Positions 57,379 through 64,000 of a DNA stretch of 64,000 bases are shown piece after piece (the first letter of the stretch is position 1; the number at the start of each line of letters is the position of its first letter). A program made the position numbers and the translations under genes. The notes under the pieces are model-generated. The model was given only the letters and a program-made list of their open reading frames with translations, did no database searches and had not been told where the DNA came from. This DNA comes from Croceibacterium segetis (GTDB taxonomy: Bacteria > Pseudomonadota > Alphaproteobacteria > Sphingomonadales > Sphingomonadaceae). The stretch is from NCBI RefSeq assembly GCF_011320115.1, contig NZ_JAANOZ010000003.1, positions 124,001 through 188,000 of the forward strand. Direction: 5' to 3'.

Positions 57379-58038
57379 CTATTGTTCCTGCTTGTCCTGA
57401 TCTTCGGGAGACGGGGGGTTCGGAGGAGGCGGCGGAGAGGGCAGCGCGGCGTCGTCTGTCTGTTGGATCGCGCAGTCCTGCACCCAGAGCTCGTCGCCGC
57501 CTGAACCCATATGCTGGCAACTGAGCGTGACTCGCTGGCCTGGTCGGAGCTGCTTGGCGTCCTCGATCGCAAGCTGTGCGACGTCGATGCCAAGCTGCAC
57601 GTTCGGATTGGAAGTCTTCAAACGCAGATCGAGGCTGCCGTAGCCGTCCGGCACGATCCGGAGGAACTCCCCACTGACCACGATCTCGCGGTTGCCGAAC
57701 CGCCTTGCTGCCGCGCCCGGGTCATCGCTGTAAGCCTTGTACAACTGCTCCGCCTCGATCGTCACCGGCCCGCCGGCCTGGTTCCGCTCGTCGGAGCCGA
57801 TGGTCACCGTCGGGTCTGGCCAAGCCCCGGTGAGCTGCCCCGCGACTCCCAACGCGAGCAGGACTGCCGCGCCGCCGCCGACCAGGAGAGCTTTGCGAGA
57901 TCCTTTCCGGCCCTCGCCCGGGCGATCGCGGCGTCCGCCGAGCAAACTCCCGCGAACGCCCGGGTCCATTGCCGTGCCGCAAATCGGACAAAATTCCCGC
58001 AACGCGGAGACGTCGGCAGAACATCCGGGACAACGCAC
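57379..58038 (-). CDS. Zinc-ribbon, single-span protein with an OB-like periplasmic domain
   Basis: 219 residues from a GTG at 58038. N-terminal zinc ribbon MRCPGCSADVSALREFCPIC (C3, C6, C17, C20). One membrane segment (ALLVGGGAAVLLALGVAGQL), then a domain of tRNA_anti-like/OB style (LYKAYSDDPGAAARRFGNRE, IVVSGEFLRIVPDGYGS, LRPGQRVTLSCQHM). The end is Pro-rich. The zinc ribbon would be cytoplasmic. Function unknown. The 88 bases upstream contain a long inverted repeat around a TATATA. Confidence 0.8.
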   Translation of the reverse strand: MRCPGCSADVSALREFCPICGTAMDPGVRGSLLGGRRDRPGEGRKGSRKALLVGGGAAVLLALGVAGQLTGAWPDPTVTIGSDERNQAGGPVTIEAEQLYKAYSDDPGAAARRFGNREIVVSGEFLRIVPDGYGSLDLRLKTSNPNVQLGIDVAQLAIEDAKQLRPGQRVTLSCQHMGSGGDELWVQDCAIQQTDDAALPSPPPPPNPPSPEDQDKQEQ

Positions 58039-58062
58039 TTGCTCTTACCTCCCCGCCGCCGC

Positions 58063-58107
58063 GCCTGGGCCTCCGCTGTGCTATATAAGGGCGGTACGGG
58101 CCCAGGC
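58063..58107. repeat. Inverted repeat around a possible -10 element upstream of the zinc-ribbon gene
   Basis: GCCTGGGCC (58063-58071) and GGCCCAGGC (58099-58107) are perfect 9-base inverses. Between them on the minus strand lies TATATAG, which could serve as -10 for the zinc-ribbon gene. Such a position would suit a repressor site. No T-run, so a terminator is less likely. Confidence 0.4.
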
Positions 58108-58126
58108 AATTCAGACACGTCCGTCT

Positions 58127-58780
58127 CTAGGCGGGATTGAACCGGCCGGTGTGCTCGTCGAGCAGGTGCAATACGCCGTCGGCGATGGCGAAGAAGGCGC
58201 CTCGCAGCCGCAGCTTTCCGCGCCCCTCGAGCTCGCGCACGCACGGGAAGGTTCGCAAGTTGGCGAGACTCACGCGCACCGCCGCGTGTTCCATCGCGCG
58301 CTCGGCCGCCCGCCCTTCGGTGCCGTATTCCTCGACGATCGGGCCGCGGACTTCGTCGAGCATCGAGATCCAGTCGGCGATGAAGCCGCCGTGGCCTGGC
58401 TCCATGCCGTGCAGCTCCTGCGTCAGCGCCGCCTGGCAGCCGCCGCACATGCCGTGGCCCATCACGACGATCTCGCTCACCCTGAGCACCTGGACGGCGA
58501 ACTCGAGCGCCGCCGAGACACCGTGCCGGCCCGGCGTGGTCTCGAACGGCGGGACCATCGCCGCGATGTTGCGCACGACGAATATCTCGCCGGGGTCGGC
58601 GTCGAACACCGTCGCCGGGTCCGTCCGGCTGTCGGCGCAGGCGATTACCATGACCTTGGGTGCCTGGCCCTCGCGCAGCTTGTCCCAGCGCGAGCGCTGC
58701 GGATGCCAGCCTTTTTCGCGAAAACGGCGATAGCCGGCGATGAGCGCGGCGAGTTCAGCGGAAACGGGTTCGTCGGCCAT
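58127..58780 (-). CDS. Beta-class carbonic anhydrase
   Basis: 217 residues from [20 protein letters not shown] at 58780; eight codons of in-frame upstream sequence have no homologous look. Zinc ligands C48 (ACADSR), H109 and C112 (VMGHGMCGG), with D50 and R52 forming the catalytic dyad. Cytosolic, interconverts CO2 and bicarbonate and may feed CarB and carboxylases. Divergent from lipA over 59 bases. Confidence 0.95.
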   Translation of the reverse strand: MADEPVSAELAALIAGYRRFREKGWHPQRSRWDKLREGQAPKVMVIACADSRTDPATVFDADPGEIFVVRNIAAMVPPFETTPGRHGVSAALEFAVQVLRVSEIVVMGHGMCGGCQAALTQELHGMEPGHGGFIADWISMLDEVRGPIVEEYGTEGRAAERAMEHAAVRVSLANLRTFPCVRELEGRGKLRLRGAFFAIADGVLHLLDEHTGRFNPA

Positions 58781-58839
58781 GCCCGGCCCAATGCCGCGCG
58801 CCATTGCCTATGGCAAGGCTCGCGCTTAAGTGGCGCCGC

Positions 58840-59766
58840 ATGAACGATCTCTCGTCAGCCCCGCGGCCCGAGCGCCAGCGCAAGCCGGACTGGATCCGGG
58901 TCAAGGCGCCGGTCAGCAAGGGCTACCAGCAGACCCGCGCGTTGATGCGCGAACTGAGCCTCAATACGGTGTGCGAGGAAGCTGCCTGCCCGAACATCGG
59001 CGAGTGCTGGACGAAGAAGCACGCCACGGTGATGATCCTCGGCGACGTGTGCACCCGTGCTTGCGCGTTCTGCAACGTCAAGACCGGCATGCCGCGCCTG
59101 GTCGATCCGCTGGAGCCCGAACATGTCGCCACCGCCGCCGCGCGGCTCGGCCTCGAGCATATCGTCGTCACCAGCGTCGACCGCGACGACCTGGCGGACG
59201 GCGGGGCCGGGCAGTTCGTCAAGGTGATCGAGGCGCTGCGGCGCGAGACGCCGAACACCACGATCGAGATCCTCACGCCCGATTTCCGCGGCAAGATGCG
59301 GCCCGCCGTCGAGGCGATCGTTGCCGCCGGTCCCGACGTCTACAACCACAACCTGGAGACGGTGCCGCGGCTCTACCCGACGATCCGCCCGGGCGCGCGG
59401 TACTACGCCTCGCTGCGGCTGCTCGAGGAAGTGAAGGCGCACGACCCGGCGATCTTCACCAAGAGCGGGATCATGCTCGGCCTCGGCGAAGCGCGGCTCG
59501 AAGTGCACCAGGTGATGGACGACATGCGCACGGCCGACGTCGATTTCCTGACCATGGGCCAATACCTGCAGCCGACTCCGAAGCATGCCAAAGTCGAGGA
59601 GTTCGTCAGCCCGCAGGCGTTCGACGCCTACGGCGCGATCGCCCGGGCCAAGGGCTTCCTGCAGGTCGCCTCGAGCCCGCTGACTCGCTCGAGCTATCAC
59701 GCGGGCGAGGATTTCGCGCAAATGAAGGCGGCGCGCGAGGCGAAGCTGGCGAAACGGCAAGGCTAA
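58840..59766 (+). CDS. lipA: Lipoyl synthase
   Basis: 308 residues from [20 protein letters not shown] at 58840. Radical SAM cluster CTRACAFC (CxxxCxxC) plus the second auxiliary cluster [12 protein letters not shown]. Further family segments: [69 protein letters not shown]. Inserts two sulfurs into octanoyl groups of 2-oxoacid dehydrogenases. Overlaps the COQ10-like gene by one base (TAATG). Confidence 0.98.
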   Translation: MNDLSSAPRPERQRKPDWIRVKAPVSKGYQQTRALMRELSLNTVCEEAACPNIGECWTKKHATVMILGDVCTRACAFCNVKTGMPRLVDPLEPEHVATAAARLGLEHIVVTSVDRDDLADGGAGQFVKVIEALRRETPNTTIEILTPDFRGKMRPAVEAIVAAGPDVYNHNLETVPRLYPTIRPGARYYASLRLLEEVKAHDPAIFTKSGIMLGLGEARLEVHQVMDDMRTADVDFLTMGQYLQPTPKHAKVEEFVSPQAFDAYGAIARAKGFLQVASSPLTRSSYHAGEDFAQMKAAREAKLAKRQG

Positions 59767-60227
59767 TGCCCGGCATTCGCGAGACACGCAGGCTGCCTTA
59801 CAGCTGCGAGGAGATGTTCGACCTCGTCGCCGATGTCGGCCGCTACAGCGAATTCCTGCCGTGGGTGGTCGCCACGCGGGTGCGTTCGAACAGCGAGACG
59901 GAAATGGTCGCCGACATGCTCGTCGGCTTCAAGGCCTTGCGCGAGAAGTTCACCTCGAAAGTGATCAAGGAACGCCCGAAACGGATCGAAGTGATGTACG
60001 TCGACGGGCCGCTCAAGGATCTCGACAACATCTGGGAATTCGCTGCGCTGCCCGACGGCGGCTGCGAAGTTCATTTCTGCGTCGACTTCGCCTTCCGGAA
60101 CATCATGTTCGAAGCGCTCGCCGGGCAATATTTCGACCGCGCCTTCCGCAAGATGGTCGCGGCGTTCGAAACGCGCGCTGAAGAGCTTTACGGCAAGAGA
60201 AGCTCGAGCGCGCAAAGCGTCGCCTGA
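59766..60227 (+). CDS. COQ10/RatA-family START-like protein
   Basis: 153 residues. START/Bet v1-like fold: RETRRLPYSCEEMFDLVADV, RYSEFLPWVVATRVRSN, LREKFTSKVIKERPKRIEVM, CEVHFCVDFAFRNIMFEALA. Family members bind hydrophobic ligands such as coenzyme Q. The annotation RatA toxin derives from E. coli, but no antitoxin is present and the fused context with lipA points to a quinone or lipid chaperone. Its last 40 bases overlap the convergent cinA gene. Confidence 0.9.
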   Translation: MPGIRETRRLPYSCEEMFDLVADVGRYSEFLPWVVATRVRSNSETEMVADMLVGFKALREKFTSKVIKERPKRIEVMYVDGPLKDLDNIWEFAALPDGGCEVHFCVDFAFRNIMFEALAGQYFDRAFRKMVAAFETRAEELYGKRSSSAQSVA

Positions 60228-60685
60228 CGGCGCACTTCGGAGCGATCGCCGGTCGCGAAAAGCTTCGATTCCGCCTCGCGCTCCTCGGCGTAACGTGTTG
60301 CCCTGGCGAACACGACGGTGCCGACCGGCTTCTGCTCGGTTCCGCCATCGGGACCCGCAATCCCGCTGATCGCCACCGCCACGTCGGCGTTGCTGTGCTC
60401 GAGCGCGCCTTGTGCCATGGCGTAGACGCAGGCGATCGAAACCGCGCCGAAGGCATCGATCACGTCGCCCGCCACGCCCAGCGTCTGCTGCTTGGCTTCG
60501 TTCGAATAAGTGACAAACGCGCAATCGAGCACCGCCGACGAGCCGGGGATTTCGGTGATGGCGGCGGCGACGAGGCCGCCGGTGCAGCTCTCGGCAATCG
60601 CGATCTTGCGCCCGGCCGCACGGTTTTCCTCCACCACGCGGCGGGCGAGGGCGGTGATGTCGGCCGGGAGCAAGGACTGGCTCAT
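60188..60685 (-). CDS. CinA-type nicotinamide-nucleotide amidase domain protein
   Basis: 165 residues from MSQSLLPADITALARRVVEE at 60685 (overlaps the preceding gene by ATGA). CinA C-terminal domain: IAIAESCTGGLVAAAITEIP, FVTYSNEAKQQTLGV, ISGIAGPDGGTEQKPVGTVV. These residues form the pyridine-nucleotide amidohydrolase (PncC) active site. It salvages nicotinamide mononucleotide to nicotinic-acid mononucleotide. Lacks the N-terminal domain of full CinA, as usual for PncC. Third gene of the ispDF operon. Confidence 0.93.
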   Translation of the reverse strand: MSQSLLPADITALARRVVEENRAAGRKIAIAESCTGGLVAAAITEIPGSSAVLDCAFVTYSNEAKQQTLGVAGDVIDAFGAVSIACVYAMAQGALEHSNADVAVAISGIAGPDGGTEQKPVGTVVFARATRYAEEREAESKLFATGDRSEVRRQATLCALELLLP

Positions 60686-61227
60686 CGCTGTGCTGGCAGC
60701 CTGCCGAGGCTGGCGACCAGCTTGTCGCTCGCCGAGGCGATGTCGAACAGCACGCCCAGGACGCGGCTCGCGTCGCGCGGGTCGAGCGGCGAGATGGCCT
60801 CGGCCATCCGTTCGATGTTGCGGCACGAGCGCGGATGAATCTTCGCCGCCAGCTCCTGCTCGATGAGCGCGTCGGCCAGGGGCCGGATCGCGTTGTCGGG
60901 AAGGGAGGCAAAGGTCTTCGCCTGGTCAGGCGCCTTGTCCCGGGCAATCCTGAGCAGGGCCGAACGCGCGACGGGCCACGCCGCGTTCTGCTCGACGGCG
61001 TAGCGTTGGGCCAGCCCCGGCCCCTGCATCGCCAGGAATCCGTTTGGCGACAGCTCGCTGGCGCAAGTCTGCCTCGCGGCGCTGATGAAACCGGGCATGG
61101 CATAGACGGCGAGGGCCGAGGCTTCGTCGCCCGACATGTCGGGGATGTTCGGCATGGCCGACACCGCCGCGGTCGAGATGGTAGCAGCCGCCAGCGCGGC
61201 GGCGGCGAAGGGGATGGTTAGCTTCAT
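60682..61227 (-). CDS. Secreted protein of unknown function in the ispDF-cinA operon
   Basis: 181 residues. Sec signal [20 protein letters not shown] then AVSA (cleavage near residue 24). The mature part is largely helical (DEASALAVYAMPGFISAARQ, PLADALIEQELAAKIHPRSC, SPLDPRDASRVLGVLFDIAS) with two cysteines. No family recognised. Overlaps both neighbours by ATGA. The arrangement is probably shared by related sphingomonads; no link to isoprenoid or NAD metabolism is visible in its sequence. Confidence 0.75.
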   Translation of the reverse strand: MKLTIPFAAAALAAATISTAAVSAMPNIPDMSGDEASALAVYAMPGFISAARQTCASELSPNGFLAMQGPGLAQRYAVEQNAAWPVARSALLRIARDKAPDQAKTFASLPDNAIRPLADALIEQELAAKIHPRSCRNIERMAEAISPLDPRDASRVLGVLFDIASASDKLVASLGRLPAQR

Positions 61228-62378
61228 GTCTCGTGGTCCTCCCGAGATACCAGTGTCGCCACGGCCTGGGCGGCAATGCCCTCACCGCGGCCGGCGAAGC
61301 CGAGTCGCTCGGTGGTCGTCGCCTTGACGCTGACCTGTGTCAGGTCAACGCCTAGCAGCCCTGCGAGTTTCCGCCGCATCGCCTCGCGATGGGGAGCGAT
61401 TCTGGGCGCTTCGCAAATCAACGTGACGTCCACATTACCGACCCGGTAACCGGCTTTGTCCGCCAGGTCGGCTGCATGGGCGATGAACTCCTTCGACGGG
61501 GCGTCCTTCCAACGCGGATCGCTCGGCGGAAAGTGCTCGCCGATGTCGCCCTGGGCGCAGGCGCCGAGGATCGCGTCGACCACCGCGTGCAGCCCCACAT
61601 CGGCGTCGCTGTGCCCGGCCAGGCCCTGGCCGTGAGGAATCCGCACCCCGCATAGCCACAGCTCCTCGCCCGCGGCGAGGCGGTGGACGTCGTAGCCAAT
61701 GCCGATGCGGACCATGGCCGCGCCCGTGCGGAAGTCGGCGGCAAAGGTCAACTTGCGCAACCGCTCGTCGCCTTCGACCAACGCCACCTCAAGGCCGGCG
61801 GCGGCGGCCACCTGGGCGTCGTCGCCGGCACTCGGGCCGCCTGTCCACGCGCGATGGGCGGCGAGCACTTCCGCGAAACGGAACGCCTGCGGCGTCTGCA
61901 CTCGGCGCAAGTCCTCGCGGTTGACTTGCGCGGTCATCAGGCTGCCGGAGGCCACGGCCATGCTGTCGACCACCGGCAGCACCGGAATGGCTGCCGGATA
62001 ATCATTCAGCGCGCCCAACAGGCGTTGGATGACTGAAGCCGGCAGGTCGGGACGGGCCGCGTCGTGGATCAGCACCCGCGCCGGGGAATCTCCATCCAGT
62101 GCCTCGAGCGCCGCGCGAACCGACTGCTGGCGCGTGGTGCCGCCGGTGATGAGGCGCACGCCGTCGATGCCGGCCAAACCTTCGCGCGCGAGGACATCTG
62201 CACCCTGGGGGATGGCAACGACGATCGGCATTGCCCCCAGTCGGGCGAAAGTCTCGACCGAATGCCGCACCAGCGGCTTGCCGCGCCATGGCGCGAACTG
62301 CTTGGGGACCGGCCCCCCGGCGCGGACACCTTTGCCGGCGGCGACGATCACGGCGGCGAATGGAGGCGGCGGGGCCAT
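61224..62378 (-). CDS. ispDF: Bifunctional IspD/IspF enzyme of the MEP pathway
   Basis: 384 residues from [20 protein letters not shown] at 62378. IspD domain (1-225): [20 protein letters not shown] nucleotide loop, [29 protein letters not shown]. IspF domain (226-384): [20 protein letters not shown] (Asp and His zinc ligands), [40 protein letters not shown]. Carries the cytidylyltransferase and cyclodiphosphate synthase steps of isoprenoid synthesis. The fusion is common in alphaproteobacteria. Divergent from dusB over 77 bases. Confidence 0.97.
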   Translation of the reverse strand: MAPPPPFAAVIVAAGKGVRAGGPVPKQFAPWRGKPLVRHSVETFARLGAMPIVVAIPQGADVLAREGLAGIDGVRLITGGTTRQQSVRAALEALDGDSPARVLIHDAARPDLPASVIQRLLGALNDYPAAIPVLPVVDSMAVASGSLMTAQVNREDLRRVQTPQAFRFAEVLAAHRAWTGGPSAGDDAQVAAAAGLEVALVEGDERLRKLTFAADFRTGAAMVRIGIGYDVHRLAAGEELWLCGVRIPHGQGLAGHSDADVGLHAVVDAILGACAQGDIGEHFPPSDPRWKDAPSKEFIAHAADLADKAGYRVGNVDVTLICEAPRIAPHREAMRRKLAGLLGVDLTQVSVKATTTERLGFAGRGEGIAAQAVATLVSREDHET

Positions 62379-62455
62379 GGGCGGGGCGGCTAGACGCTTG
62401 CGCGGGCGGGGGCAATCCACTATGCGCTGCCCAAATTTTAGGCATCCTTTACCCA

Positions 62456-63472
62456 ATGTCCCAAGTCCCGCCTCCTCCGCCGCTGCGGTCGATCGCCATC
62501 GGCGACGTGCATGTCGATTGCCCGGTCGTGCTCGCGCCGATGACCGGCGTGACCGACTTGCCGTTCCGCAAGCTCGTGCGGCGCTTCGGTTCGGGGCTCA
62601 ACGTCACCGAGATGATCGCCAGCGAGGCGGCGATCCGCGAGACACGCCAGAGCGTGCAGAAGGCGATGTGGCACCAGATCGAGGAGCCGGTGTCGATGCA
62701 GCTGGTGGGCTGCGATCCGCGCTCGATGGCCGAGGCGGCCAAGCTCAACGCCGATCGCGGCGCGGCGATCATCGACATCAACTTCGGCTGCCCGGTGCGC
62801 AAGGTGGTCAACGGCTACGCCGGCAGCGCGCTGATGCGCGAGGTGCCGTTGGCGACCAAGTTGATGGAAGCCACGGTCAAGGCGGTCTCGGTGCCGGTTA
62901 CGGTCAAGATGCGGATGGGCTGGGACCACGACAGCCTCAACGCGCCCGAGCTGGCGCGGATCGCGCAGGACCTCGGCGTGAAGATGGTCACCGTCCACGG
63001 ACGCACCCGGAACCAGATGTACCGCGGCGATGCCGACTGGTCGTTCATCCGCAAGGTCAAGGAAGCGGTGGTGATTCCGGTCATCGCGAATGGCGACATC
63101 TGCACGATCGAGGACGCCGCCAAGGCGCTCGAGCAGTCGGGCGCCGACGGGGTCATGATCGGCCGCGGCGCCTACGGCAGGCCGTGGCTGCTCGCCCAGG
63201 TCATGCACTGGTGGCGCACCGGACAAGTCATGCCAACTCCTGATTATGACGAGCAATATGAAGTGCTTGTCGAGCATTACTCAGACATGCTCGAGCTGTA
63301 CGGGCGCGACGTCGGGACCAAGGTCGCGCGCAAGCACATCGGTTGGTACACCAAGGGAATGCACGGTTCGGCGGAGTTCCGTAACTTCGTGAACTTCGTC
63401 GACAACCCCGACCAGGTGCTCGGCGAGATCGCCCGCTTCTACGAGCCGTTCCTGCGGCGACAGGCCGCGTGA
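62456..63472 (+). CDS. dusB: tRNA-dihydrouridine synthase B
   Basis: 338 residues from [20 protein letters not shown] at 62456. FMN TIM barrel with [36 protein letters not shown], the catalytic Cys in [20 protein letters not shown], and [17 protein letters not shown] plus [17 protein letters not shown]. Reduces uridines in the tRNA D-loop. In operon with ntrB (GTGA overlap), the standard nitrogen-regulation arrangement of alphaproteobacteria. Confidence 0.97.
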   Translation: MSQVPPPPPLRSIAIGDVHVDCPVVLAPMTGVTDLPFRKLVRRFGSGLNVTEMIASEAAIRETRQSVQKAMWHQIEEPVSMQLVGCDPRSMAEAAKLNADRGAAIIDINFGCPVRKVVNGYAGSALMREVPLATKLMEATVKAVSVPVTVKMRMGWDHDSLNAPELARIAQDLGVKMVTVHGRTRNQMYRGDADWSFIRKVKEAVVIPVIANGDICTIEDAAKALEQSGADGVMIGRGAYGRPWLLAQVMHWWRTGQVMPTPDYDEQYEVLVEHYSDMLELYGRDVGTKVARKHIGWYTKGMHGSAEFRNFVNFVDNPDQVLGEIARFYEPFLRRQAA

Positions 63473-64000
63473 GCGAGAGCGCCGCTCCCACGGCGGTGGA
63501 GCAAATCTCCGGCCTCACCTTCGCCTGCATCCTGCTCGACCCGGATCTCGCCATTCGCGAGGCCAACCAGTCGGCCGAGGACCTGCTCGGCGCAAGCATC
63601 CGCCGGATGATGGGGCAGCCCCTGACGGACCTCGCCACGTTCGAAGACGAGCGCATCGCCGAACGGATCGCGGAACCCGACGCGCAAGTGACGGCGCGCG
63701 GCCTCACCGTCCGCTTCGGCGAGCGCGAGCAAAGGGTCAACATGACCGTTTCAGCGCTGATCTCGCACCCGGGTTGGCGGGTAGTGACCTTTTCCGACAC
63801 CGGCCAGGGCGAACGCTTCGGCGAGGAAGATCGCGCGCCGTCGCTGCGCGGCCCGGCGATTCTCGCGCACGAGATCAAGAACCCGCTCTCGGCCATCCGC
63901 GGCGCGGCGCAATTGCTCGCCCGCAAGGTCGGCGAGGGTGAAAAGGGGCTCACGACGCTGATCGCCGATGAAGTGGACAGGATTGCGCAGCTGATCGACC
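63469..64000 (+). CDS. ntrB: Nitrogen-regulation sensor histidine kinase NtrB (3' end outside window)
   Basis: Open at the right edge; 177 codons visible from a GTG at 63469 that overlaps the dusB TGA (GTGA). An N-terminal PAS-like sensor (about 10-115, [20 protein letters not shown]) is followed by the dimerisation-phosphorylation helix with [20 protein letters not shown], where the His is the phosphorylation site. The ATPase domain is cut off. NtrB phosphorylates NtrC under nitrogen limitation; ntrC is expected just outside the window. Confidence 0.95.
   Translation, partial: MSESAAPTAVEQISGLTFACILLDPDLAIREANQSAEDLLGASIRRMMGQPLTDLATFEDERIAERIAEPDAQVTARGLTVRFGEREQRVNMTVSALISHPGWRVVTFSDTGQGERFGEEDRAPSLRGPAILAHEIKNPLSAIRGAAQLLARKVGEGEKGLTTLIADEVDRIAQLID

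Noticed and set aside
59766-60227. RatA toxin of a toxin-antitoxin pair
   Set aside because: No antitoxin partner is adjacent; the lipA context and fold fit the COQ10-like lipid-binding group better.

Overview
This window is a contiguous chromosomal segment of a high-G+C alphaproteobacterium. It most resembles Sphingomonadales (the Sphingomonas / Novosphingobium / Erythrobacteraceae group). That placement is an inference from gene content: an rpoD-dnaG pair, a dusB-ntrB pair at the right edge, a fused IspDF enzyme, a RibB with an N-terminal helix-turn-helix, lipA followed by a COQ10-like gene, and many small lipoproteins typical of the order. No 16S gene is present, so the species cannot be named. 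Coding density is very high. No gap between genes exceeds 300 bases. ATGA, GTGA, TGATG and TAATG overlaps between co-directional genes are the rule. I see no insertion sequence, integrase, prophage or CRISPR array.

Layout. 1-5.3 kb: the 3' part of a sulfotransferase-like gene, rpsD, a small secreted protein, and the operon rpiB-glyA-membrane protein-nrdR-trmJ (minus strand). 5.4-13.3 kb is the most accessory-looking block. It holds an aldo/keto reductase and a BKACE (DUF849) enzyme on the plus strand. On the minus strand is a probable operon: membrane-tethered winged-helix regulator, GMC oxidoreductase, MFS transporter, divergent Nramp-like transporter. 13.3-26.4 kb is information processing and nucleotide synthesis: DEAD-box helicase, rpoD, dnaG, two lipoproteins, yqeY, carA, a small unknown gene inside the carAB operon, carB and greA. 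26.3-28.5 kb is a membrane-anchor cluster that looks like an elaborated version of enterobacterial yqjD-yqjE. 28.7-34.4 kb carries eno, a HAD-type lipoprotein, an M13 peptidase and an MgtC/DUF4010 membrane protein.

34.4-40.7 kb combines cyclic-di-GMP signalling (a GGDEF-EAL protein and a PilZ-XRE fusion) with the riboflavin genes ribB, CYTH and ribH plus an aldo/keto reductase. An unusual operator-like repeat cluster precedes ribB. 40.7-44.2 kb: M48 peptidase, a small membrane peptide with a clear terminator, an alpha-hydroxy-acid oxidase/SDR pair and tRNA-Lys(CTT). 44.3-50.0 kb: the rod-shape operon mreB-mreC-mreD-mrdA-rodA. 50.2-52.8 kb: mutL followed by two small genes. 53-55.7 kb: a MerR-family (CueR-like) metal module with a textbook 19-bp-spacer operator, a glutaredoxin-MauE fusion and a Met-rich outer-membrane protein. 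55.7-64 kb: DUF1206, an NYN-domain protein, a zinc-ribbon protein, beta-carbonic anhydrase, lipA-COQ10-like, the ispDF-secreted protein-cinA operon, and dusB-ntrB running off the window.

The most interesting candidates are: (1) the GGDEF-EAL/PilZ-XRE pair, which could be a self-contained c-di-GMP transcription circuit; (2) the HTH-RibB-degenerate GCHII fusion with its putative operator; (3) the MerR-controlled glutaredoxin/Met-rich envelope module; (4) the histone-H1-tailed, membrane-anchored protein cluster; (5) the membrane-embedded winged-helix regulator coupled to a GMC oxidoreductase. None of these assignments has been tested by database search here.
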